A DNA stretch of 64,000 nt, from assembly GCA_024234265.1 (NCBI GenBank), contig JACKOM010000003.1, forward strand, positions 248,001 through 312,000, read 5' to 3'. The translations under genes were made by a program, and so were the position numbers. The stretch is from Oceanospirillaceae bacterium. Its GTDB lineage: Bacteria > Pseudomonadota > Gammaproteobacteria > Pseudomonadales > Oceanobacteraceae. Shown here in pieces: positions 44,404 through 54,029 of the stretch (position 1 is the stretch's first letter; each line of letters opens with the position of its first letter). The notes beneath the pieces are model-generated. The model was not told where the DNA came from. It searched no databases and was given only the letters and a program-made list of their open reading frames with translations.

Positions 44404-46989
44404 ATGCAAGAGCACTATCAACCGTCTGCAATCGAATCCAAAGTCCAGGCTTACTGGGAAAAAAATCAGGTTTTTAAAGCCGTAGTGGATGCCAACAAAG
44501 AGAAGTTTTATTGCCTCTCTATGTTCCCCTACCCCAGTGGCCGTCTGCACATGGGCCACGTGCGCAACTACACCATCGGTGACGTAATCGCCCGTTACCA
44601 GCGCCTGCAGGGCAAAAACGTAATGCAGCCCATGGGCTGGGACGCGTTTGGCCTGCCTGCAGAAAACGCCGCCATCAAACACAATGTGGCCCCTGCCAAA
44701 TGGACAGTGGAAAACATTTCCTACATGAAGGGCCAGCTCAAATCTTTGGGTTTTGGTTATGACTGGGACCGTGAAATCGCCACCTGCCAGCCTGAGTATT
44801 ACCGCTGGGAGCAGTGGTTCTTCACTAAGTTAGTGGAAAAAAACCTGGCCTATAAAAAAGTTTCCGCGGTGAACTGGTGCCCCCACGACCAGACAGTACT
44901 GGCCAACGAGCAGGTCATCGAAGGTTGCTGCTGGCGCTGTGATACCCCGGTAGAACGTAAAGAAATTCCACAGTGGTTTATCCGCATCACCGCTTATGCG
45001 GAAGAACTGCTCAATGATTTAGATACCTTAGATGGCTGGCCGGAACAGGTTAAAGCCATGCAGCGTAACTGGATTGGCCGCTCTGAAGGGGTGGAAATGC
45101 AGTTTGGCATCAAGGGGCGCAGTGACAAACTCAGCATCTACACCACCCGCCCTGACACCTTAATGGGCGTGAGTTATGTGGCAGTAGCCGCAGCGCACCC
45201 ACTGGCCCAGGAAGCAGCCGCCAACAATGCCAAGCTGGCCGACTTTATTGCCGAATGCAAAGTGATGGGCACCGCTGAAGCGGACATGGCCACCATGGAG
45301 AAAAAAGGTGTGGATACAGGTTTAACCGCCATCCACCCGATTACCGGTGCCGAAGTGCCGGTCTGGACCGCCAACTTCGTACTCATGGATTACGGCTCAG
45401 GTGCGGTCATGGCTGTGCCCGCCCACGATCAGCGCGATTTTGAATTTGCCAAAAAATACAATCTGCCAATCAAGCAGGTGATTGGCGCCGCCGATGGCAG
45501 CGAGGTTTCCGTAGCCGATGCCGCTTACACCGAAAAAGGCGTGTTAGTGAACTCCGGTGAATTCAGCGGGTTAAGCAGCCAGGATGCCTTCCACAAAATC
45601 GCCGAGGCCCTCAAGGCCAAAGGCTGTGGCCAGATCAAAGTCAACTTCCGCCTGCGTGACTGGGGTGTGAGCCGCCAGCGTTATTGGGGCAGCCCGATCC
45701 CGATTGTGAATCTGGCCGATGGCAGCTCAGTACCCGCCAGCGGTGATTTGCTGCCCGTGATTCTGCCGACTGACGTAGTGATGGACGGTGTGAACAGCCC
45801 GATCAAAAACAACCCATCTTTCTCGGATGTGATGTTCAACGGCCAGCCGGCCCAGCGTGAAACCGATACCTTCGATACCTTTATGGAATCCTCCTGGTAT
45901 TACGCCCGTTATTGCAGCCCGCGCAGCACCGAACACATGGTCGACCCGGCCGAAGCCGATTATTGGTTGCCGGTGGATCAGTACATTGGTGGTATTGAAC
46001 ACGCCATCCTGCACCTGCTCTACGCCCGTTTCTTCCACAAACTGCTGCGCGATGTGGGCCTGGTAAAAGGCAACGAGCCATTCAAAAACCTGCTGTGTCA
46101 GGGCATGGTGCTGGCCGAAGCGTTTTATTACGAAAACGAAAACGGCGGCAAAGAGTGGGTTAACCCGCAGGACGTGAACGTCAGCCGTGACGACAAAGGC
46201 CGTATCACCGAAGCCCTGGATAAAACCAGCGGCAAAACCGTGAAAGGCGCGGGCATGAGCAAGATGTCCAAATCCAAAAACAACGGTGTGGACCCGCAGG
46301 CCGCCATCGACATCTACGGTGCCGACGTGGTGCGTTTATATACTATGTTTGCCGCGCCACCGGAGCAGAGCCTGGAATGGTCCGACTCAGGTGTGCAGGG
46401 CGCGCAGAAATTCCTGCAGCGTGTATGGCGTTTAGCCTATGAGCTGATCAGCGCCGGTGACATCACCGCACTCAACAGCGCGACTTTAAGCCCAGAGCTG
46501 AAAGCCGTACGCCGCAAAGTGCATGAAACCATTCAGAAAGTGAGTGATGACATCGGCCGCCGTTACAACTTCAACACCGCGATTGCTGCGGTGATGGAGC
46601 TGCTCAACACCCTGCAGCGCTGCGAAGAAAAAGGCACCGAACAGGGCCGTGCGGTCATGAAAGAAGCGGTGGAAGCTATCGTGGTGATGCTCTCGCCGAT
46701 TACGCCGCACATCTGCCATGAACTCTGGATCGCCCTCGGCCACAGCGATGTATTAAGCGCCCCATGGCCGCAGGTGGATGAAAGCGCCCTGGTGCGTGAC
46801 AGCATCGAGATCGTTATCCAGATCAACGGCAAAATGCGCAGCAAAATCGAAGTGGCCGCCAATGCGGATAAAGACACCATTCTGGCAGCCGCCAAAGCCG
46901 ACGAGCACGCCCAGCGTTTCCTCGAAGGTGTGACCATCCGTAAGGAAATCTATGTACCGGGTAAACTGGTTAACATCGTTGCCAACTAA
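44404..46989 (+). CDS. leuS: Leucyl-tRNA synthetase
   Basis: LeuS charges tRNA(Leu). The 861-residue protein starts MQEHYQPSAIESKVQ; an ATG one codon upstream is the alternative. It shows the HIGH motif in PYPSGRLHMGHVRNYTIG (about residues 40-57), an editing domain with TRPDTLMGVSYVAV and the KMSKS loop MSKMSKSKNNGVDP near residue 620. A C-terminal tRNA-binding domain with QINGKMRSKIEV follows. It overlaps lptE at the 3' end. Confidence 0.98.
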   Translation: MQEHYQPSAIESKVQAYWEKNQVFKAVVDANKEKFYCLSMFPYPSGRLHMGHVRNYTIGDVIARYQRLQGKNVMQPMGWDAFGLPAENAAIKHNVAPAKWTVENISYMKGQLKSLGFGYDWDREIATCQPEYYRWEQWFFTKLVEKNLAYKKVSAVNWCPHDQTVLANEQVIEGCCWRCDTPVERKEIPQWFIRITAYAEELLNDLDTLDGWPEQVKAMQRNWIGRSEGVEMQFGIKGRSDKLSIYTTRPDTLMGVSYVAVAAAHPLAQEAAANNAKLADFIAECKVMGTAEADMATMEKKGVDTGLTAIHPITGAEVPVWTANFVLMDYGSGAVMAVPAHDQRDFEFAKKYNLPIKQVIGAADGSEVSVADAAYTEKGVLVNSGEFSGLSSQDAFHKIAEALKAKGCGQIKVNFRLRDWGVSRQRYWGSPIPIVNLADGSSVPASGDLLPVILPTDVVMDGVNSPIKNNPSFSDVMFNGQPAQRETDTFDTFMESSWYYARYCSPRSTEHMVDPAEADYWLPVDQYIGGIEHAILHLLYARFFHKLLRDVGLVKGNEPFKNLLCQGMVLAEAFYYENENGGKEWVNPQDVNVSRDDKGRITEALDKTSGKTVKGAGMSKMSKSKNNGVDPQAAIDIYGADVVRLYTMFAAPPEQSLEWSDSGVQGAQKFLQRVWRLAYELISAGDITALNSATLSPELKAVRRKVHETIQKVSDDIGRRYNFNTAIAAVMELLNTLQRCEEKGTEQGRAVMKEAVEAIVVMLSPITPHICHELWIALGHSDVLSAPWPQVDESALVRDSIEIVIQINGKMRSKIEVAANADKDTILAAAKADEHAQRFLEGVTIRKEIYVPGKLVNIVAN

Positions 46990-47527
46990 ACTGCTGCTTC
47001 TGACCGCCGTACTGGCGGTCAGCGCCTGTGGTTTTCATCTGCGCGGGCAGGTCGATCTGCCCTACAGCCTGCGTATTCTTGCGGTGGACAGCAACGCGCT
47101 GAATTACGCCAGCCGCAAACAGCTGAAACAGGCGTTAGAGAGCAACGGCGTAGTGATCAGCGAAGACGCGCAATACCGTTTAGTGCTGCTCGGTGAAGAT
47201 GCCGACAAACGCACCCTGAGTGTGACCAGCAGCGCCAAAACCGCCGAATACGAATTGCACCAGAGCCTGCGTTTTGTACTGCGTAACAGTGAAGGCGCCG
47301 ATTTGATGCTGCCGCAAACCATCGAAAGCTTCCGCACCCAGATTTACGATGCCGAAGCCGTGATAGGCAAAGCGGAAGAGGAAGAGCAAATCCGCCGCGA
47401 CATGCAGACCGATAACATCGGCAAACTGCTGCGCCGCCTTAAGGCCCTCAAGCCGGAAACTATGACGCCCCTGGCCCCTGTGCCAGCGGCTGACAGCGCA
47501 ACCCTGTCCGCCCCCGCAGCCCCATGA
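46952..47527 (+). CDS. lptE: LPS-assembly lipoprotein LptE
   Basis: LptE plugs the LptD barrel and helps insert lipopolysaccharide into the outer membrane. The ATG at 46952 lies inside the end of leuS and has AAGGAAAT as ribosome-binding site; a TTG at 46979 would give a shorter signal peptide. The lipobox is VLAVSACGFHLRG (Cys after about 25 residues), followed by the family pattern GFHLRGQ, LPYSLRIL, and SVTSSAKTAEYELHQSLRF. It overlaps holA by four bases; leuS-lptE-holA is a conserved arrangement. Confidence 0.95.
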   Translation: MYRVNWLTSLPTKLLLLTAVLAVSACGFHLRGQVDLPYSLRILAVDSNALNYASRKQLKQALESNGVVISEDAQYRLVLLGEDADKRTLSVTSSAKTAEYELHQSLRFVLRNSEGADLMLPQTIESFRTQIYDAEAVIGKAEEEEQIRRDMQTDNIGKLLRRLKALKPETMTPLAPVPAADSATLSAPAAP

Positions 47528-48549
47528 AATTAAAATACGAGCAGCTCGCCAGCCACCTGCGCAGCGGTTTAAAACCCGTGTATATCATCGCCGGTGATGA
47601 AATCCTGCTCAGCCAGGAAAGCTGCGATTTTATCCGCCAGGCCGCGCGGGCTAACGGCTTCGAAGAGCGCGAGGTGTACCACGCCGAAGGTAACTTCGAC
47701 TGGGGCCAGGTGCTGGAAGGGGCCAATGCCATGAGCCTGTTTGCCAGCCGCAAGATCATGGAAATCCGCATCCCATCCGGCAAAGCCGGTGACAGCGGCA
47801 ACAAAGCCCTGCAGGAAATGAGCGAGCGCCCAAATCCGGATAACCTGCTGGTTATCGTGCTGCCCAAGCTGGATAAAACCATCCAGAACCAGAAATGGTT
47901 TAAAAACATGGAGCGCGATGGGGTGTTAATCACCCTCTGGCCGGTGGAACGCCACCAGCTACCCCAGTGGATTTCACAGCGTATGTCACGCCTAGGCTTA
48001 TCCGCCGACGGTGATGCCCTGCAGATTCTGGCCGACCGCGCCGACGGCAATTTACTCGCCGCAGTGCAGGAAGTGGAAAAGCTCAATATGCAGGGGGTGC
48101 GTCACGTTACCCTCGCGCAAATTGAAGAATCCGTAGCCGATACCAGCCGTTATGATGTGTTTGCCCTAAGCGAGTGCGCCTTTAACGGTGAAACCCGCCG
48201 CGCCCTGCACGTGCTGGAAGTATTAAAAGGGGAAGGTTTTAACCCCCTGCAACCGCTGGCCATCATCAGCAATGAAATCCGCCAGCTGTGCCAGATCAAA
48301 CAGCTGATGGACGAAGGCAAAAACGCCGATCAGGCCCTGCAGAGCCTGGCCATCAACTGGCCTAAAAAACAGCAACAGTTTAAAAAAGCCGCGCAGCGCA
48401 TCAGCCTGCAGCAGAGTTTTGAGCTGTTAAAGCTCTGTGAAAAAATCGATCAGGCTACCAAAAGTATCCTGCAGGATGACCCCTGGCGCCTGTTATCCCT
48501 GTTAACCCTCACACTCAGTGGCGCCCGCAACCTGCGATTACCCGCCTGA
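47524..48549 (+). CDS. holA: DNA polymerase III delta subunit
   Basis: HolA opens the sliding clamp as part of the clamp loader. The 341-residue protein starts MKLKYEQLASHLRSGLKPVYII and contains GDEILLSQE, DNLLVIVLPKLDK and the C-terminal helical domain (QLCQIKQLMDEGKNADQAL). Length is normal. It starts in the lptE stop (ATGA). Confidence 0.96.
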   Translation: MKLKYEQLASHLRSGLKPVYIIAGDEILLSQESCDFIRQAARANGFEEREVYHAEGNFDWGQVLEGANAMSLFASRKIMEIRIPSGKAGDSGNKALQEMSERPNPDNLLVIVLPKLDKTIQNQKWFKNMERDGVLITLWPVERHQLPQWISQRMSRLGLSADGDALQILADRADGNLLAAVQEVEKLNMQGVRHVTLAQIEESVADTSRYDVFALSECAFNGETRRALHVLEVLKGEGFNPLQPLAIISNEIRQLCQIKQLMDEGKNADQALQSLAINWPKKQQQFKKAAQRISLQQSFELLKLCEKIDQATKSILQDDPWRLLSLLTLTLSGARNLRLPA

Positions 48550-48907
48550 AAGGCTGAATCAAAACTATCTGCGTTGTCAGAACTTCGTTAAAAACGAACT
48601 CAAAATGCTCACTGCCTTTAGCAGAACGCCGTAAGGCGGCCCGTAGGGTAAGCGAAGCGCATATTTATTACGCATAAACTGCGCTTTTTCGCCCGTTTTT
48701 GCCTAGTTCTGACTGCCTCGATAACGTTTTTACAATCTGATGAGCCCCGCAAAACCTGTATAAAACGCGTACAAACGCACACTTCTACACAGCCGTTACA
48801 TAAAGCATGCCTATGTAAACTATTTTTCACTTAACTCCCACAGAATACTGGCCGATAACGCCTATAGTGGTAATCATGCAAGAGTGCTGAACGTGGAGGG
48901 ATGCATC
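48550..48907. other. Intergenic region with an inverted-repeat element
   Basis: No gene is seen here. GTCAGAACT at 48576 and AGTTCTGAC at 48705 are inverted copies that bound a segment rich in small palindromes (GCCGTAAGGCGGC). The remainder likely holds the promoter of the next gene: TACACAGCCG and TATAGTGG-like bases near 48865 form a weak -10 candidate. Confidence 0.5.
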
Positions 48908-49486
48908 ATGGGATATGCGGTTTATCAGGATATGAACAACGATCTGATTTGGGATCTGGAACATCTCAATCAGCAACAGAAAGCCGTTGAGTTCATCAAA
49001 CGCTTTGAAAATAAGCTCTGCGTATTCAGCCCCACCGTGAAGCAGATTTATTCAAATTACACTATGTACATGCCGGAAGATGGCAAAGGCAATATGGTGG
49101 TTTTGCCTGACCCATATTCTTTCCATGATACCTTCCATCACATTGATCCGGACGCAGTGCAGTCCACAGGTTTGCATATTCTGCCCGGTGATCAGATCGG
49201 CCGTCAGGGCCTGTACATTGTGGTGACCCAGAAAGAAGGCAATGTGCGTTCCCTGCCGATTCCGTTCAAAGAAGGTTTGCGTCAGATTTTAAAACGTTTC
49301 AGTGGCAGTGACCCTTTCCTGCCGATTTTACAGAAAGGGGATTTACGTGAGTTTGATACATCAACACCCGTGTTACACCTGCACCGTTTGCGTCTGAGTG
49401 CATTGAGTCATTTGTCTGCCCTTGAGCGTCAGGGTATTAAAAATGTCATCAGTGAAAAAATAATGGGGCTTTACCGCGAGTCCTGA
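48908..49486 (+). CDS. Hypothetical protein, 192 residues
   Basis: The ATG at 48908 follows GGAGGGATG and gives a soluble alpha/beta protein beginning GYAVYQDMNNDLIWDLEHL. It shows no signal peptide or TM segment. Conserved-looking patches are VVLPDPYSFHDTFHHIDPD and GLHILPGDQIGRQGLYIVV; the C-terminus is helical and basic. I do not recognise a family. It is a single gene with its own terminator. Confidence 0.8.
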   Translation: MGYAVYQDMNNDLIWDLEHLNQQQKAVEFIKRFENKLCVFSPTVKQIYSNYTMYMPEDGKGNMVVLPDPYSFHDTFHHIDPDAVQSTGLHILPGDQIGRQGLYIVVTQKEGNVRSLPIPFKEGLRQILKRFSGSDPFLPILQKGDLREFDTSTPVLHLHRLRLSALSHLSALERQGIKNVISEKIMGLYRES

Positions 49487-49510
49487 TGGGTTTGTGACCC
49501 GCGAAGATTT

Positions 49511-49537
49511 AACGCCCGCATTTGCGGGCGTTTTTTA
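49511..49537 (+). terminator. Rho-independent terminator
   Basis: AACGCCCGCA pairs with TGCGGGCGTT around TT, followed by TTTTTT. Confidence 0.9.
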
Positions 49538-49557
49538 TTGGGCAGATTCAGGGAATT

Positions 49558-50415
49558 TCAGGCGGTTACCTGATAACGGCGTTTTAATACCCGGCTCAGG
49601 GCCTGTTTCCAGGGTTTGGGTTTAATACCAAAACTGAACAGGATTTTTTTCGAGGCCAGCAGGGGGCTGGCTTCACTGAAGTGACGGTTCATATCGCTGG
49701 CATTATCCGCCACTATGTCCTCCACCATCAGCACGTCATATTGCCGCGCATTGGCCACCACTACTTCGGCAAACTGAAACAGGGACATCACTTCGCTGGA
49801 GCTGTAGTGGTAAATGCCCCACAGGCTTTCGGTGTATTGCACCTGGCGGGTCATGGCCAGCAAAACCGCCGCAGTATCACAGGCAGACGTCGGGCTGACC
49901 TGCTTACGGTCAGATAAATGCAGGTGTTGCTCCTGCTTGGCCAAGCTCAGCACCCTGCTTGCCACATCTTCACCTTTGGATGAAAACAACCAGCCCACGC
50001 GCAGCAGCAAATAACGCCGGCAGTGACGCATGATGGCCTCTTCAATCACGGCATAACGTTTGGCTTCATCGGTATTCAGGGTCAGGGCATCAGTCTCGGT
50101 GAAATGGCTGCCGTCCTGCCCGCTGAATACCAGGCTGCTCGACAACTGCACCATGGCAACCCCTGCGGATTCGCAAGCCTGGGCAAGGTAAGCCGCTTTT
50201 TCAGCACTTAGGCTTTGTTTGGCGGTGAGCGTATTCACCAGCACAGTGGCATGGGTTTCTTCGAGATGACGGCGGATATCCGCTAAATCGTTGAGATTCC
50301 AGTCGGTACTTGTGATCGCCGTAAAACGCAGATTATGGCTTTGTGCCTGTTCCGACAGGGAAAGGCCAACCGGGTTATCAACCCCGATGATGATCAGATG
50401 GCTACGTGGCACCAT
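49558..50415 (-). CDS. RmlD-like short-chain reductase with altered motifs
   Basis: The ATG at 50415 gives 285 residues with an extended-SDR layout. The N-terminal Rossmann segment reads IIIGVDNPVGLSL where the usual form is GxxGxxG. The VQLSSSLVFSG strand and VSPTSACDTA are RmlD-like (dTDP-4-dehydrorhamnose reductase). The catalytic Tyr-x3-Lys appears as YAVIE, so the Lys is Glu. It may bind a nucleotide sugar without the normal reduction. No other rhamnose genes are nearby. Confidence 0.82.
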   Translation of the reverse strand: MVPRSHLIIIGVDNPVGLSLSEQAQSHNLRFTAITSTDWNLNDLADIRRHLEETHATVLVNTLTAKQSLSAEKAAYLAQACESAGVAMVQLSSSLVFSGQDGSHFTETDALTLNTDEAKRYAVIEEAIMRHCRRYLLLRVGWLFSSKGEDVASRVLSLAKQEQHLHLSDRKQVSPTSACDTAAVLLAMTRQVQYTESLWGIYHYSSSEVMSLFQFAEVVVANARQYDVLMVEDIVADNASDMNRHFSEASPLLASKKILFSFGIKPKPWKQALSRVLKRRYQVTA

Positions 50416-50519
50416 GTTAACTGACTGAAATCCTGCAATTCTGAGGTAATACAAAGAGATGAAGCTGCAATGTATCAAGCTTAGTCACAGGAGACTAGCC
50501 CGTTACCCCGCACCATAAA

Positions 50520-51829
50520 AAAAAGCCTGCATGGCAGCACGGCTGTCCCACAGTTTTAACCTCATACCGCGAGCCTCATCTGAGGCTCGTTTTCTTTCCC
50601 CCTCTCTGGCGGAGGATTAAGCACTTCCATCAGTGATTTTCTTTCAAACAGGTTTAACCTCAGCACCCTCAACATCCGGTAAACCGTCCAACCCGCACGG
50701 GCCGCGTAACGTGCATAGGCCACCAATAAATACACGATCATCGCTATCCATATCTGGGTCATGACTGCGTTACGTGATGTTCCCAAAAAACCACGAATGC
50801 TCAGGCTTTGTTTGATCGCTTTAAAAAATAATTCAACCTGCCAACGATCTTTATAAATACCTGCAATGGTTTTGGCTGACAGCTCAAAATGGTTGGTTAA
50901 AAACTCATAGGTTTTTTCTGTTTCATGGCAGTGATACACCACTCGCCGCAACGCGGGTACTCCGCGTTTCTCCGCATGGGCGCTGCTGAACTGAATATCC
51001 TGATCAGCTAATATCCCGTGCACAGGATTGGCTGAGTAACTCTTTGTGACTGTAAAAACCGCATTGCTGCGTAGGCGGGTAACGAAGAAAACCCCTTGTT
51101 TTGTAAGATTTGCGAACCATTCGTAATCCATATAACCCTTATCAAACGCAACAATGCTGCCTTTTGGGAAATGAAATTCACGTCCCTTAACCATGTCGTT
51201 CTCCTGACCATCGCTTAACGCAACAAATTCAGGAATCAATGTGCCGTGATTTAACCCCACACTGAGTTTGACGTTGGCGGTATCGTCACGGTGTGCAGCC
51301 CAAGGAAACACACTCAGTGATAAATCAATGGCGCTGGCATCCAGGGAATAGAGTGGATTTTTAAAGCGGAATTTATGTTTTCCCGGCATGTTTTTGCAAT
51401 GGGTTAATAATTTTCCGAACAGGTTCTGATACAGCTCCGCGGGTTGTTTTTCGTTCATTCTTGCCAGGGTTGAGCGGGCAATGGGTTTGGCACCGAGATG
51501 GTAGAGTTTGTGGCGCTGCGCCTGCAGGTTGGCCTGAATATCCCGCAAACTTTGGCGGCCGGAGAGTTGTGCCATGGCCATGCCAATGAATTGATCCCAG
51601 CGGGAAGCTGAGCGAAGTTTTTGCCCTGTATGATGCTGTTGTGCGAGATTTTCAAATTCATGTCTCACAACAGGTTTGAGTAGTTGGTGGAAGGCAGTGT
51701 TAGAATGCGACAAAGCCTGAACTCCTTGTGTTGTCTGCTGTGTGGAAACGTCAGAATAACACGCGGGGTTCAGGCTTTTTTGTGGTTACGTCAAACTGTG
51801 GGACAGCAGTGCTGCATGGCAGGCTTTTT
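50520..51829 (-). mobile_element. IS4-family insertion sequence
   Basis: Imperfect terminal inverted repeats of about 36 bp bound the element. The left end starts AAAAAGCCTGCATGGCAGCA and the right end, read inward, starts AAAAAGCCTGCCATGCAGCA; both continue to GCTGTCCCACAGTTT. It contains one transposase gene. I cannot recognise a target-site duplication. It lies 27 bases past the ssb stop. Confidence 0.9.
50562..51713 (-). CDS. IS4-family transposase
   Basis: The 383-residue product (TTG start; GGAG upstream) has an N-terminal domain (RWDQFIGMAMAQLSGRQSLRDI), the DDE core with YSLDASAIDLSLS, a second Asp in VAFDKGYMDYEWF, and the YREK signature in GIYKDRWQVELFFKAIKQSL (Y-2-R-3-E-6-K). The catalytic residues look intact, so the element may be active. 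Confidence 0.95.
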   Translation of the reverse strand: MSHSNTAFHQLLKPVVRHEFENLAQQHHTGQKLRSASRWDQFIGMAMAQLSGRQSLRDIQANLQAQRHKLYHLGAKPIARSTLARMNEKQPAELYQNLFGKLLTHCKNMPGKHKFRFKNPLYSLDASAIDLSLSVFPWAAHRDDTANVKLSVGLNHGTLIPEFVALSDGQENDMVKGREFHFPKGSIVAFDKGYMDYEWFANLTKQGVFFVTRLRSNAVFTVTKSYSANPVHGILADQDIQFSSAHAEKRGVPALRRVVYHCHETEKTYEFLTNHFELSAKTIAGIYKDRWQVELFFKAIKQSLSIRGFLGTSRNAVMTQIWIAMIVYLLVAYARYAARAGWTVYRMLRVLRLNLFERKSLMEVLNPPPERGKENEPQMRLAV

Positions 51830-51856
51830 CCGGAACTGCGGCTTAACAATTTCCGA

Positions 51857-52453
51857 TCAGAACGGGATATCGTCGTCGAAATCGTCAAATGCATTCATCG
51901 GCTGTGCGGCAGGTTTAGGTGCCTGCGGACGCTGCATTGGCTGGGCATAATTCTGTTGTGGTGCGGCACCATATGCAGGTTGGGCAACGGGCTGCTGGGG
52001 TGCACGCATTGGCTGCTGGGCAGGCTGATAGTTATTCTGTTGTGGCATAACCTGGGCCTGTGGTGCCATGGCAGGTTGCTGCTGATAACCGCCCATATCC
52101 TGACCGGCGTTTTGGTTACGGCTGTCGAGCATGGTCATTTCGTTCGCCACGATTTCAGTGGTGTAACGTTTGATGCCGTCTTTTTCCCACTCGCGGGTTT
52201 GCAGTTTGCCTTCGATATAAACCTTGGCGCCTTTTTTCAGGTATTCACCCATGATTTCCGCCAGGCGCGCATAGGCCACTACACGGTGCCATTCGGTTTT
52301 TTCAACTTTCTGGCCAGTGGCGCGGTCGTTGTAACCTTCATCGGTAGCCAGGGTCAGGTTAGTGACCGCACCGCCATTAGGCATGTAACGCACTTCAGGA
52401 TCACGCCCTAAAGTACCGATTAAAATCACTTTGTTAACACTGCCTCTGGCCAT
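51857..52453 (-). CDS. ssb: Single-stranded DNA-binding protein
   Basis: The 198-residue protein has the OB-fold start ARGSVNKVILIGTLGRDPEV, a TEWHRVVAY-type segment, and LYIEGKLQTREWEKDG-like (VYIEGKLQTREWEKDG) strands. A Gln/Pro-rich linker follows and the acidic tip DFDDDIPF binds partner proteins. It is downstream of an MFS gene on the same strand, and the IS lies just past its stop. Confidence 0.97.
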   Translation of the reverse strand: MARGSVNKVILIGTLGRDPEVRYMPNGGAVTNLTLATDEGYNDRATGQKVEKTEWHRVVAYARLAEIMGEYLKKGAKVYIEGKLQTREWEKDGIKRYTTEIVANEMTMLDSRNQNAGQDMGGYQQQPAMAPQAQVMPQQNNYQPAQQPMRAPQQPVAQPAYGAAPQQNYAQPMQRPQAPKPAAQPMNAFDDFDDDIPF

Positions 52454-52474
52454 ATTGCTCTCCGGATCAGCGGC

Positions 52475-53824
52475 CTAAATGCCGCTCTCAATCAAATTCA
52501 GGTTCTTGGGATCAAATACTTTGGGGTCAACTTTCAGGTAAGCGGTTTGTACTTCCTGCATAACCACCGCTTCGCACACGCCGGCCACGGCCATTAATTT
52601 GCCAACCAGTTGTTCGCTTTGTGCGGTGTTGTCTACTTTCACTTCCAGCATGTAACTGGTCAGGTGTTTTGGACGGGCCATGGTCGCCACCAGGACGAGC
52701 CACAATACCACCAATGGTAAAACAACCCAAAATACTTTATCTGCACCCAAATGCTGGGCTGTTATGCCACCCAGAGCACCACCCACAAAAGCACCGCTGA
52801 ACTGGCAGGTGGAATAAAAACCCATGGCCGCGCCTTTATATCCCGCCGGTGCAAACTTGCTCACCAGAGATGGCAAACTTGCCTCGAGAATATTAAATGC
52901 GATGAAAAATACCCCTAAACCCAGGATCAGGCCGTAGAGGCCATGGGATACACCCAGAATGCTGATTGCGGCTAATAACAGGCTCACGGCAATGAACATC
53001 ACTTCCTTCATGCGCTGGCGTTTTTCCGCCACTATGATGAAGGGCACCATGATGATAAAGGCGATCAACATAATCGGCAGATAAATGTGCCAGTGCTCGC
53101 TTTTTGGCAGGCCATCGTTCACCAGGGCTTTGGGCACCACCACGAAACACGCCACCATCACGGTGTGCAGAATAAAAATACCCGCGCTCAGACGCAGTAA
53201 CTGGGTATCACGCAGTATGCCGCCCATGTGTTTCCAGAATGCACCGCTTTCCGCAGCACGGGTCTGGCGTACGGGTGTTGGCACCACAAACATCACTAAT
53301 AAAACAGCCAGGCATGACAGTGTGCCCGTCAGGATGAACAAACCCGTCAGGCCCATATGCCCGCCAATGGCAGGGCCAACCACCATGGCAACAGAGAACG
53401 ACAAACCTATGCTGGCGCCAACCGATGCCATTGCTTTGGTACGTGATTCTTCGCGGGTTAAATCTGTGAGTAATGCCATCAGAGTACTGGCAATGGCACC
53501 GGCACCCTGCAGGGCGCGGCCCGCAATCAGGCCCCAGATGTTATCGCTGACGGCGGCTAACACACTGCCCGCCGCAAAAATCAGCAAACCGGCAATCAAA
53601 ACCGGCTTACGGCCAAGGCGATCGGAGAAAATGCCAAACGGAATCTGAAATATCGCCTGGGTCAAACCATAGGCGCCCATGGCCATGCCCAGCAGAAAGC
53701 CGGTTGCACCCTGGTAATCTTCCGCATACAGGGCCAGCACAGGTAACACCATAAACAGGCCGAACATGCGCAGGGCATAAATCAGCGCAAGGGTGGAGAC
53801 AGCTTTACGTTCGACAGAATTCAT
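52475..53824 (-). CDS. MFS transporter, YajR-like with C-terminal YAM domain
   Basis: The ATG at 53824 gives 449 residues with about 12 TMs. Motif A is GIFSDRLGRKPVLIAG (about residues 65-80). The last TM is followed by an approximately 75-residue ferredoxin-like domain (SYMLEVKVDNTAQSEQLVGK, AVVMQEVQTAYLKV), as in E. coli YajR. Such proteins are proton-driven drug or metabolite exporters. It is followed by ssb, the uvrA-MFS-ssb neighbourhood seen in Pseudomonas. Confidence 0.92.
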   Translation of the reverse strand: MNSVERKAVSTLALIYALRMFGLFMVLPVLALYAEDYQGATGFLLGMAMGAYGLTQAIFQIPFGIFSDRLGRKPVLIAGLLIFAAGSVLAAVSDNIWGLIAGRALQGAGAIASTLMALLTDLTREESRTKAMASVGASIGLSFSVAMVVGPAIGGHMGLTGLFILTGTLSCLAVLLVMFVVPTPVRQTRAAESGAFWKHMGGILRDTQLLRLSAGIFILHTVMVACFVVVPKALVNDGLPKSEHWHIYLPIMLIAFIIMVPFIIVAEKRQRMKEVMFIAVSLLLAAISILGVSHGLYGLILGLGVFFIAFNILEASLPSLVSKFAPAGYKGAAMGFYSTCQFSGAFVGGALGGITAQHLGADKVFWVVLPLVVLWLVLVATMARPKHLTSYMLEVKVDNTAQSEQLVGKLMAVAGVCEAVVMQEVQTAYLKVDPKVFDPKNLNLIESGI

Positions 53825-54029
53825 ATCACACCACACTTAAAGGGTGCGGCATTCTAACAACCTGCCCCCCATGATGGAATGTTATTTGGCTCGGCTTGTA
53901 TTGAACGCTCGTATAGTAAAAAGTGAGGACTGCTTAACCAGATAAGACTGTAATTTTTTGTAACACAGAGTAAAATGCGCCGCATTATAACGAGAAACTT
54001 ACGCTAACCTCTCAACACTAAGGGACGAT

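Noticed and set aside
50500..51845. Target-site duplication of the IS4 element
   Set aside because: Flanks CACCATAAA and CCGGAACTG share no direct repeat; the element may have recombined or my edge may be off by a few bases.
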